In this document: positions 1-4,649 of the stretch, one piece after another
How positions within the stretch are numbered: the stretch's first letter is position 1
Layout: the number at the start of each line of letters is the position of its first letter
Source of the DNA: CAZJRB01 sp964547995
GTDB lineage: Bacteria > Planctomycetota > Planctomycetia > Pirellulales > Thermoguttaceae
Assembly: GCA_964547995.1 (NCBI GenBank)
Contig: CAZJRB010000167.1
Span: 1-10,941 of the forward strand
Direction: 5' to 3'
Length of the DNA: 10,941 nt
Notes under the pieces: model-generated
What the model saw: only the letters and a program-made list of their open reading frames with translations
The model's database searches: none
What the model was told of the DNA's origin: nothing
Made by a program: the position numbers and the translations under genes

Positions 1-54
1 AAGGTTTCGAGTTTTCCATTTTTTGGCCAAAAATCACGCTTGATTGAGGTCTAG

Positions 55-158
55 TACCCCATGTCACTTGAAACTGTCAGCACGATGGCTCTCCGAAGCC
101 GTCGACAAACCGCGTCGGCCTCGGAGGGCCAACGTACAAAATCAAATGCAATGGGCCT
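55..158. repeat. MITE-like palindromic element, copy 1 of a tandem pair
   Basis: This is the first of two tandem units with a 108-bp period; 50-156 and 158-264 are identical by eye. The unit is an extended imperfect palindrome. Inner arms 86-101 and 116-131 pair over 16 positions with one mismatch and one G-T pair around a 14-nt loop. The ends form an imperfect terminal inverted repeat: TACCCCATGTCACTTG against the reverse complement of CAAATGCAATGGGC plus two flanking bases, about 12 of 16 matching in the second copy. CTAG occurs just before it (51-54) and between the two copies (159-162). An open reading frame crosses both copies only because 108 is a multiple of three. Small non-autonomous element is an inference. 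Confidence 0.6.
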
Positions 159-162
159 CTAG

Positions 163-266
163 TACCCCATGTCACTTGAAACTGTCAGCACGATGGCTCT
201 CCGAAGCCGTCGACAAACCGCGTCGGCCTCGGAGGGCCAACGTACAAAATCAAATGCAATGGGCTA
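163..266. repeat. MITE-like palindromic element, copy 2 of a tandem pair
   Basis: This is the second, essentially identical unit; its hairpin arms are at 194-209 and 224-239. It is followed by CTAG at 267-270, so the pair reads CTAG-unit-CTAG-unit-CTAG. That pattern fits either insertion at CTAG or a simple tandem duplication that includes it. No transposase gene is nearby. Confidence 0.6.
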
Positions 267-284
267 CTAGAACTAGAGTCACCC

Positions 285-314
285 AAAACAACACTGCTGG
301 ACAAGCCGGCAGTG
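285..314 (-). terminator. REP-type stem-loop acting as a probable terminator of the small secreted-protein gene
   Basis: Read on the minus strand, arms CACTGCCGG and CCAGCAGTG pair over 9 bp, with one G-T, around the loop CTTGT. They are followed by the T-rich TTGTTTT. The hairpin starts 12 bases after the stop codon of the gene at 326-577. The same palindrome recurs at 935-957 and 979-1001, so this is a dispersed REP-like element that happens to sit where a terminator would. Terminator function is inferred from position and T-tract. Confidence 0.5.
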
Positions 315-325
315 CCACCCCGACG

Positions 326-577
326 TCACTTGATCTCAACCTCACCCTTGCTGGTGATGACAATCGTCTTCTTGTTCTTCTTCAACTGGGTGAGGTACTT
401 AAGCGTGTCCTTCGTGACCTTGTACTCCATCGGGCCACCGACCTTTCCGTCCGGCGGTGCGACATACTCGAACTTCAGCGCTTCCATGACCGGAGAAATC
501 GTCGCCTGCTGCTCGGTCGCCCCCAAAGCGCAGACAACCGCAAGCAAAACGATCCCAAGCAACACAAACCGTTTCAT
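326..577 (-). CDS. Small secreted protein of unknown function
   Basis: The gene encodes an 83-residue protein that I do not recognise. It starts with a clear Sec signal peptide: MKRF, then the hydrophobic stretch VLLGIVLLAVVCALGA, with likely cleavage after ALGA near residue 20. The Cys at about residue 16 lacks a small residue before it, so a lipoprotein is unlikely. The mature part is about 60 residues, lysine-rich in the middle (QLKKNKKTIVI), and ends in alternating strand-like sequence. The start is well supported by a strong AGGAGGG ribosome-binding site six bases upstream (584-590). A REP stem-loop follows the stop. Real gene: likely. Function: unknown. Confidence 0.75.
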   Translation of the reverse strand: MKRFVLLGIVLLAVVCALGATEQQATISPVMEALKFEYVAPPDGKVGGPMEYKVTKDTLKYLTQLKKNKKTIVITSKGEVEIK

Positions 578-706
578 GACAGACCCTCCTATACTGATCG
601 CGATTTGAATCCCACACGACGACAGGGATCCTATTATGCATCGCGACCGCGATCAAGTACCCAAAGGACAAGCATAATCTCACGGCCCCTGCGGAGGGAT
701 GCCTGT

Positions 707-772
707 GGCATTTTGGCGGCATTTTGGGGGTGGCATTTTGCCGGCATTTTGCCGGCATTTTGCGGCATTTTG
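707..772. repeat. Degenerate tandem array of GGCATTTTG (six units)
   Basis: Units begin at 707, 718, 732, 743, 754 and 764, giving spacings of 11, 14, 11, 11 and 10 bases. The linkers are C/G-only or carry a single T. On the other strand the unit reads CAAAATGCC. The array lies wholly outside recognisable genes. The spacing is close to one helical turn, so a protein-binding array is possible, but slippage of a simple repeat explains it equally well. Confidence 0.7.
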
Positions 773-785
773 GGCCAGGTGGCCC

Positions 786-803
786 CGGGTGATTGCTCAC
801 CCG
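786..803. repeat. Short perfect hairpin CGGGTGA/TCACCCG
   Basis: Seven-base arms CGGGTGA and TCACCCG surround the loop TTGC. There is no T-tract on either side, so it does not look like an intrinsic terminator. It lies 14 bases after the GGCATTTTG array. Confidence 0.4.
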
Positions 804-847
804 TGCGGCATTCTGTCGAATTCCGGAAACAGTTTTTTTACGAGTCC

Positions 848-933
848 TTAGCCGAGTTTTCCCCATTCCTCTCTGGAGATACCCGCTTGACGCAGAATGC
901 GCATGAGCAATTCCCTGCCGATGTCGCCGGGTG
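848..933 (-). pseudogene. hicA: C-terminal remnant of a HicA-type mRNA interferase
   Basis: The last 26 or so residues before the TAA stop read GDIGRELL...ILRQAGISREEW...LG. That is the usual C-terminus of one HicA subfamily, the one whose proteins begin MPxFGPIxRRDLI. Similarity stops abruptly at GDIG, where a REP palindrome begins (935-957). The upstream frame continues through the repeats to an ATG at 1078 with a possible AGGAGG site, but that stretch has no HicA character: the double-stranded-RNA-binding-like core and the catalytic histidine are missing. I read it as a broken gene tail. A matching N-terminal stub lies at 4190-4234. Confidence 0.6.
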
Positions 934-934
934 C

Positions 935-957
935 CACTGCTGGCTTGCCCGGCAGTG
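935..957 (-). repeat. REP-like palindrome, inverted copy
   Basis: Arms CACTGCTGG and CCGGCAGTG surround the loop CTTGC; one G-T pair keeps the stem intact. The flank GGGTGC on its left is the reverse complement of the GCACC-type flank on the right of the other copies, so this copy is inverted relative to 292-314 and 979-1001. With 979-1001 it forms a head-to-head pair 21 bases apart, like the paired REP (BIME) units of other bacteria. It abuts the hicA remnant. Confidence 0.65.
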
Positions 958-978
958 CCTCCGGGGTCGCTCGAACCA

Positions 979-1001
979 CACTGCTGGACAAGCCAGCAGT
1001 G
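979..1001 (+). repeat. REP-like palindrome, direct copy
   Basis: This is a perfect 9-bp stem, CACTGCTGG and CCAGCAGTG, with loop ACAAG, followed by GCCACCCCG as after the copy at 292-314. Conservation of arms, loop and flank among three copies, with a pairing-preserving change in one arm, argues for a real repeat family and not chance. Confidence 0.7.
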
Positions 1002-1134
1002 CCACCCCGCCGCCAGAAGCAGTATTGACGCTGTGTGCAGTCTCCAACCGCCAGTTCCTCACTGCTTCTGCCGGACATCCTGCCTCCTGATATTGCCTCA
1101 GCCGTGCGCTTGATTTGGCGCTCCTCACCGTCGT

Positions 1135-1370
1135 TCAGGAGTAATACGCCCCCAGGAAATCGTCCCTGGATATTCCCGGCTGGGTGAGGATGGTGCGGAG
1201 AGTGGAGCTTTTGATAGTGGCGTGGTTGGGCATCGTCAAGGGCGTAGACGTGCCGTCAGGATTCTGCCGCTCCATGGCAATGTGATTTTCCTCGCGCACC
1301 AGACGGAACCCGAGCTTCTCAAGGGCCGCGACGACCTTTCGCCGGGGGCATCGACAGGGAACTTGGCCAT
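1135..1370 (-). pseudogene. hicA: HicA-family toxin gene with a frameshift near codon 9
   Basis: HicA proteins are small mRNA interferases, active through a conserved histidine and neutralised by HicB. The ATG at 1370 overlaps the hicB stop (TGATG) and begins MAKFPVDAPG. The remaining family sequence, from RKVVAALEKLGF through NHIAMERQ (catalytic His about residue 30) to the typical end TLRTILTQPGISRDDF, lies in another frame up to the TGA at 1135. One missing base between 1341 and 1350, most likely in the run of five Gs (C on the coding strand), restores a normal ~77-residue HicA. As written, the toxin cannot be made whole. A sequencing error is the main alternative. Confidence 0.75.
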
Positions 1371-1594
1371 CAGCCGGGCACTCCAGCCTCTGCAATGAAC
1401 GCCTCCAGGACCGGGGGATCAACGTCCAGGGCGTCGGCGCCGAACGTCTCCAGATGAAAACGAATGGCCGACGTGACGTCGGCAACAGCGGCCTCGTACG
1501 TCTCCCCTTGGCCGACCACCACGCCCTTGACGCCAAGGGGATAGGCCACGTACGCGTCGGGATGCTTTTCCACAACGATCTTGAAGTTCTTCAC
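1370..1594 (-). CDS. hicB: HicB-family antitoxin
   Basis: The 74-residue protein VKNFKIVVEKHPDAYVAYPL... with GVVVGQGETYEAAVADV and AIRFHLETFG matches the short HicB antitoxin fold, which binds and inhibits HicA and usually represses its own operon. The start is a GTG at 1594, chosen because homologues begin at this VKNF/MKNF and because a GGAGGAGA site lies a few bases upstream. The frame is open further up to 1858, but that part is not HicB-like. Its stop overlaps the hicA start by one base, typical of coupled TA genes in the order B then A. The antitoxin looks intact while its toxin is frameshifted. Confidence 0.82.
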   Translation of the reverse strand: MKNFKIVVEKHPDAYVAYPLGVKGVVVGQGETYEAAVADVTSAIRFHLETFGADALDVDPPVLEAFIAEAGVPG

Positions 1595-1814
1595 GGCACT
1601 CTCCTCCCTCTCCTTCAGAAATTCCGGCGACGGCCTGCCTAATTCGTTCGCGGTTTGGGTTTTGGATCGCGTTTTCTCGGTTTCACCACACCACACCCAC
1701 AGCCTATCAAGACTCCGCAAACACGTCAAGAGTTCAGTAGGGTGTCGCCGGAAGCACCTTATCGCTTTGTTCGCCCCTTGGGTTGCAATCGGAAACGCTC
1801 TCATCTCGGCGTTG

Positions 1815-2396
1815 CTAAACGTCACAAACAGCCTCCTCAAAATCCAACGGGACACCAATCCGACCGGGCTTAGGTGCGTTGCATTTTATCCATTCCCAGA
1901 AACTTGTGATCAGGTCAACATCGTACGTGTTCTTGTGTCCCTGCGCCGTTGCAATAAGACAACGGAACTCGTCCGGGATTTCAATGGCGTCACGGCCGAA
2001 ATAGTAGAAGTCAGACGAAATCAGCGCATTGCGACCGCGCAGATCGCGATCTCGATTACGCTCGTCGTGAAGCGCGCCGGGAACGCCATGCCAATTGCCG
2101 AAAGCATCACGGTGCCAGATATTGTCGCCCCGTTTTTTCACACGAGTCTCAGGTGACGGACGCTTTGATGGATAGCGTTCCCAATAAACGTCGAACGGGA
2201 TAACGGTTCCGACGCGCATGGCGTAAATGAGACGCAACGACAGCCCGAAACGCGCGGAGCCAGTTCCAATGATAATGTCTCCGCGTTCGGCGCAGCGGCG
2301 GACCACCGGCTTGCAGCAAGCAAGGGTGCATACACGGCCGAACGGATTAGGGGAAAACCCGCTATCGTGCCTTACAATGTATGCCGACAGTTTCAT
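1815..2396 (-). CDS. Nmad2-type nucleotide-modification-associated protein
   Basis: The 193-residue protein matches what I recall of the nucleotide modification associated domain 2 family, predicted in the comparative-genomics literature to act with DNA base-modification systems. The biochemical role is not established. Motifs, numbered from MKLSAY: DSGFSPNPF at 11-19, CTLACCKP at 23-30, GDIIIGTGS at 39-47, IYAMRV at 57-62, KRGDNIWHRD at 88-97, LISSDFYYFG at 125-134, GHK at 153-155 and PLDFEE near the end. No transmembrane segment is seen. I chose the ATG at 2396 because the family starts there; an ATG four codons upstream (2408) is possible, and neither has a strong ribosome-binding site. 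It follows the nuclease gene by 31 bases, so the two are probably cotranscribed. Confidence 0.75.
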   Translation of the reverse strand: MKLSAYIVRHDSGFSPNPFGRVCTLACCKPVVRRCAERGDIIIGTGSARFGLSLRLIYAMRVGTVIPFDVYWERYPSKRPSPETRVKKRGDNIWHRDAFGNWHGVPGALHDERNRDRDLRGRNALISSDFYYFGRDAIEIPDEFRCLIATAQGHKNTYDVDLITSFWEWIKCNAPKPGRIGVPLDFEEAVCDV

Positions 2397-2427
2397 GGCT
2401 CTGACCATTTACCCGAATTGTTGCTGC

Positions 2428-3384
2428 TCACGATACCTTGTCCTCCAGCCACGCAACAAGCCCGGCATCCATCGCCAGTTCCCCGAGGCGTTTGGGCGAG
2501 ACAATCTCGACATGGTCAGGGATGTCCGTCGCACCCATGAGGTCGTCGTTGGGGGAATGGACGACAAAAAACACTCGCCGAAAGTCTTCCGGTGAAAAAT
2601 TCGCAATGGTCGCTTGGAGATCAGCGAGACCAGCCCGCGACTTCACCTGCACGACATAGCGATCCCCAATGATCGGCTCCTGAAGTTCGAGATCATAAGC
2701 TTTGGCGTGTTGACCAAGTACGCTGACCCTGACCCACCCAGCGGCGCGAAAGACCAGATCGACGAGGGTCTCAAAGTCTTTCCAATGCAACTCCTGGATC
2801 GCCTTCGTCAGATGCTGCGCTAGGGTCTCGCGGTGATCCCGAATTGCAGTGGCCAGCGGACTCCGAGTTCCATTCAGCGTTCTTCGGAGAAGATCCCCGT
2901 ACTTAACTCGGCAGACAGTCGCGCGGAATCCCTGAAGCTGCGAAATCTTGCCGGGAAGAGCGTTGATCACAAGTAGTCGTCCGTCTGCAGCGTGGTCGCG
3001 CCAGGGTTCCGCAGTCCGTCGAAACTTCGAGATGCCGTCCTGTTCGACTGGTCCCGAAGCGAGGCGCGTCCACCACAGCTTGGCCTTGAAAAACGTAATC
3101 CAAATGTCTTCGCCACCCGACGCGGCGATAATCTTCAGCGCGTTCAGGTCGCTAGTAGTGGCAGCAACGCGTTTGCCGTGATCCTTCGCTCGGAGTTGTT
3201 CCTCAATTAACTCCCAGCGGCCGGCATTGATGTCCTCGACCGATTGCTGCTGCCATCCAAGCCGAAGTTTGCCGGTTTCGATGGACTCGTTTTCCCATTC
3301 CCCGCCTCGGCCAAGCTTTATGTAGAACGCGGTAGTGAAATCGATGGAAGACACAGCGTTAATTCCAGTGGCCAAACTTGTCAT
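2428..3384 (-). CDS. PUA-like domain fused to an Mrr-type restriction endonuclease
   Basis: The product is 318 residues with two parts. Residues 19-160 (FYIKLGRGGEWE, RLGW, IWITF, KLWW, LPGKISQLQGFRATV) resemble the PUA/EVE-like folds that read modified bases; W30, W44, W95, W104, W105 and W128 are cage candidates. Residues about 200-275 form a PD-(D/E)XK nuclease of the Mrr type: E205 in the FETLV helix, D231 and E233 in DLEL, and the QVKS motif Q246-x-K248, where Q in place of E is usual for Mrr. The inferred role is cleavage of modified foreign DNA. The ATG at 3384 lies inside a 130-bp repeat and lacks a ribosome-binding site. A GTG at 3354 is an alternative just before the conserved domain. 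The Nmad2 gene follows directly. Confidence 0.75.
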   Translation of the reverse strand: MTSLATGINAVSSIDFTTAFYIKLGRGGEWENESIETGKLRLGWQQQSVEDINAGRWELIEEQLRAKDHGKRVAATTSDLNALKIIAASGGEDIWITFFKAKLWWTRLASGPVEQDGISKFRRTAEPWRDHAADGRLLVINALPGKISQLQGFRATVCRVKYGDLLRRTLNGTRSPLATAIRDHRETLAQHLTKAIQELHWKDFETLVDLVFRAAGWVRVSVLGQHAKAYDLELQEPIIGDRYVVQVKSRAGLADLQATIANFSPEDFRRVFFVVHSPNDDLMGATDIPDHVEIVSPKRLGELAMDAGLVAWLEDKVS

Positions 3385-3503
3385 CTACCCAAAATCCACA
3401 TTTGCCGGACGGCGAGGGTTTGGTTGCCAAATAGGGTACCTTCGGGGGGCGGTGCCGTCAAGCGTTTGAGGTGTAATCCCGGAGAAAATCCTGAACAGCC
3501 GGC
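3371..3503 (-). repeat. Promoter-bearing dispersed repeat, copy 1
   Basis: This copy aligns without gaps over 3387-3502 to 4528-4643 (offset 1141), with about 15 differences in 116 positions (roughly 87% identity, counted by eye). The similarity continues loosely across a one-base gap to 3371. It fills most of the space between the antitoxin gene and the nuclease gene and overlaps the annotated start of the latter. Both copies have the same orientation relative to the gene they precede. Confidence 0.8.
3433..3461 (-). promoter_or_regulatory. Putative sigma-70-type promoter of the nuclease/Nmad2 operon
   Basis: On the minus strand TTGACG (3461-3456), a 17-base spacer and TACCCT (3438-3433) form a plausible -35/-10 pair. 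The predicted start of transcription is about 3426, some 40 bases before the ATG at 3384. The same boxes with the same spacing are found in the other repeat copy, which supports function. The -10 box is not close to consensus. Confidence 0.5.
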
Positions 3504-3580
3504 AGCACGGCCAACATGCGGGAAACCGTTTTTGCGACGGTCGTCGTGGTATGCAGCCTATCGGACAGGCTCAACCCGAA

Positions 3581-3826
3581 TCACATGCCACGTTTCTCGC
3601 GGACGTCACGGATCGGAACGTCGCCGGTCTCTGCTGCCCTGGCTTCCAAGAAGGACGAAAACTTCTCGCTGTTGCCCAGTGCAGCCACTTCCCGATCAAA
3701 CTCATCCGCCTGCTCGATCAGGAAATCGTCTCCGGACGGCGAATGAACCAGAACCGGTTCGGTCTTTGCCAGCGCGAGCACTTCGTTCAAGGAGTGGTTC
3801 CCCTTGCTAAGGTCTATGGTTTTCAT
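3581..3826 (-). CDS. Phd/YefM-like antitoxin of a RelE/ParE pair
   Basis: The 81-residue acidic protein MKTIDLSKGNHSLNEVLALA... has the short N-terminal strand-helix pattern of Phd/YefM-like antitoxins (residues 1-40, with PVLVHSPSGDDFLIE) and a charged C-terminal half that would wrap around the toxin. The start at 3826 is fixed by the ATGA overlap with the toxin stop and by a GGTGGAG site just upstream; the longer open frame to 3952 is only the shadow of the toxin gene. Toxin-first order is less usual for Phd partners but common among planctomycete and cyanobacterial pairs. Antitoxin assignment rests mostly on context; family membership is moderately sure. Confidence 0.75.
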   Translation of the reverse strand: MKTIDLSKGNHSLNEVLALAKTEPVLVHSPSGDDFLIEQADEFDREVAALGNSEKFSSFLEARAAETGDVPIRDVREKRGM

Positions 3827-4116
3827 ATCTCCACCCTCTGCCCCCGTATGAACAGATCGTTGTGTATCTTGTGGCCTACTGCCAACACTCTGACAAGGCC
3901 CTCGGCTCTGATCTCGTAGAAGACCCGGTAGTCTCCGATCCTCAGTTCCCAAGGCGCGAGGGGATTCGGACGAAACTGCTTCCGTCTCCTGGTCTCCACA
4001 TCCGCATCAGCCTCGAGGAACTTTCCTACGGCATCGAGGATAATCCGCTGTTCCCGGGCTTGGTAGTAGTCCAGGTCCTCATCCGCACTCGGGACAAACC
4101 GAACCTCGAATCTCAT
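3823..4116 (-). CDS. RelE/ParE-superfamily toxin
   Basis: The 97-residue protein begins MRFEVRFVPSADEDLDYY and carries the hallmark second half of the RelE/ParE fold, APWELRIGDYRVFYEI (residues 54-69), where R59, R64 and Y67 sit at the positions usual for the active or binding face. Family members are ribosome-dependent mRNA endonucleases or gyrase inhibitors; the sequence alone does not say which. The stop overlaps the antitoxin ATG (ATGA). No ribosome-binding site precedes the ATG. A promoter-like sequence placed so that transcription would start at the ATG suggests a leaderless message. The pair looks intact, unlike its hicBA neighbours. Confidence 0.82.
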   Translation of the reverse strand: MRFEVRFVPSADEDLDYYQAREQRIILDAVGKFLEADADVETRRRKQFRPNPLAPWELRIGDYRVFYEIRAEGLVRVLAVGHKIHNDLFIRGQRVEI

Positions 4117-4122
4117 GGTGTC

Positions 4123-4151
4123 AAGCTACCACGTCGTGGCCCAAGCCGCAA
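4123..4151 (-). promoter_or_regulatory. Possible promoter and operator of the toxin-antitoxin operon
   Basis: On the minus strand TTGCGG (4151-4146), 17 bases, then TAGCTT (4128-4123) ends six bases before the toxin ATG. A perfect 11-bp palindrome, CCACGTCGTGG (4129-4139), fills the spacer next to the -10 box, where a TA repressor would block polymerase. Both boxes are weak, so this is a suggestion supported by placement. Confidence 0.35.
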
Positions 4152-4189
4152 GGTATGCCCCGTCTTTCTTGTGGGCCGAATTTGTCATT

Positions 4190-4234
4190 TTACGGGATCA
4201 AGTCGTTCCGTGAGATAGGGCCGAACCGAGGCAT
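4190..4234 (-). pseudogene. hicA: N-terminal stub of a HicA toxin gene
   Basis: An ATG at 4234 overlaps the hicB stop (TAATG) and encodes MPRFGPISRNDLIP followed by TAA. The first 13 residues are the typical start of the HicA subfamily that pairs with this kind of HicB (usual form MPxFGPIxRRDLI). Nothing after the stop, in any frame, continues the family. The conserved core and catalytic histidine are absent, so the gene is truncated. The C-terminal part of the same subfamily lies 3.2 kb downstream at 848-933. Confidence 0.72.
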
Positions 4235-4485
4235 TAGCCGGCTATCTCCTCCTTCTTCACCGCCAAGTCCAACTGGTCAATCTCAGGAAGGGCAAGGTGT
4301 TTGTGGATGCGAAAGAGCAGCCAATCCTCGAGGACTTCGGCCAACTCGTTTCGACACTCCTCCAAGGTCGGTGCATTTGCATAGACCCCGCGGCACTCCG
4401 GAATCTCGCCGTAATAGGTCCCATCATCCTTGAGAATCTCATAGTGCGCGTGTCTCATGGCCGCTTTGAGGTACTCGGTCAGCAT
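4234..4485 (-). CDS. hicB: HicB-family antitoxin, now without an intact toxin
   Basis: The 83-residue protein MLTEYLKAAMRHAHYEILKD... has the HicB core (YYGEIPECRGVYANAPTLEEC, then ELAEVLEDWLLFRI) and lacks an added DNA-binding domain. HicB proteins neutralise HicA by direct binding. The start is supported by an AGGAGAT site six or seven bases upstream. The partner gene, in the normal position with one base of overlap, is cut off after 13 codons. A promoter-bearing repeat lies 27 bases upstream. The gene itself shows no damage, so it may have been kept by chance or to counter a related HicA elsewhere. Confidence 0.85.
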   Translation of the reverse strand: MLTEYLKAAMRHAHYEILKDDGTYYGEIPECRGVYANAPTLEECRNELAEVLEDWLLFRIHKHLALPEIDQLDLAVKKEEIAG

Positions 4486-4511
4486 ATCTAAATCTCCTGC
4501 ATCTCGGCTCG

Positions 4512-4643
4512 GCTAACTTGTTATTCCACCCAAAATCTCCATTTGCCGGACGGCGAGGGTTTAGTCACCAAATAGGATACCTTCGGCGGGCAGCGTCGTC
4601 AAGCGTTTGAGACGCAAGCCCGGAGAAAATCCTGATCAGCCGG
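4512..4643 (-). repeat. Promoter-bearing dispersed repeat, copy 2
   Basis: This is the second copy of the repeat at 3371-3503. It starts just after the sulfatase stop and ends 27 bases before the hicB start, so it again occupies an intergenic space directly upstream of a minus-strand gene. Conserved blocks include the -35/-10 pair, the segment CCTCGCCGTCCGGCAAATG downstream of the -10 box, and GGATTTTCTCCGGG at the far end. I see no terminal inverted repeats or target duplication. Confidence 0.8.
4574..4602 (-). promoter_or_regulatory. Putative sigma-70-type promoter of hicB
   Basis: On the minus strand TTGACG (4602-4597), a 17-base spacer and TATCCT (4579-4574) are well spaced, and the -10 box is better than in copy 1. 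The predicted transcript would start near 4567, about 80 bases before the hicB ATG. Confidence 0.55.
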
Positions 4644-4649
4644 ACGTGA

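Larger units (their letters stand above)
578..847. other. Gene-free stretch with short repeats
   Basis: This region lies between the start of the small secreted protein and the hicA remnant. Near its right half it holds a GGCATTTTG array (707-772) and a small perfect hairpin (786-803). Reading frames crossing it on both strands lack ribosome-binding sites and recognisable protein sequence. The first ~100 bases should hold the promoter of the small secreted-protein gene, but I see no convincing -35/-10 pair. Confidence 0.5.

Noticed and set aside
848..1078. A 76-codon minus-strand frame as an intact gene
   Set aside because: An ATG with a possible AGGAGG is present, but two thirds of the frame is REP repeat or unrecognisable. 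Only the HicA-like tail is supported, so it is listed as a remnant.
44..1090. A 348-codon open frame on the plus strand with a duplicated 36-residue peptide
   Set aside because: It crosses the tandem MITE-like repeats, the antisense of a well-supported secreted-protein gene, the GGCATTTTG array and three REP palindromes. It has no ribosome-binding site and no recognisable domain; the peptide repeat is only the 108-bp DNA repeat translated.
1595..1858. N-terminal extension of the HicB at 1370-1594
   Set aside because: The frame is open, but the sequence is not HicB-like, and a GTG with a strong ribosome-binding site lies exactly at the family start.
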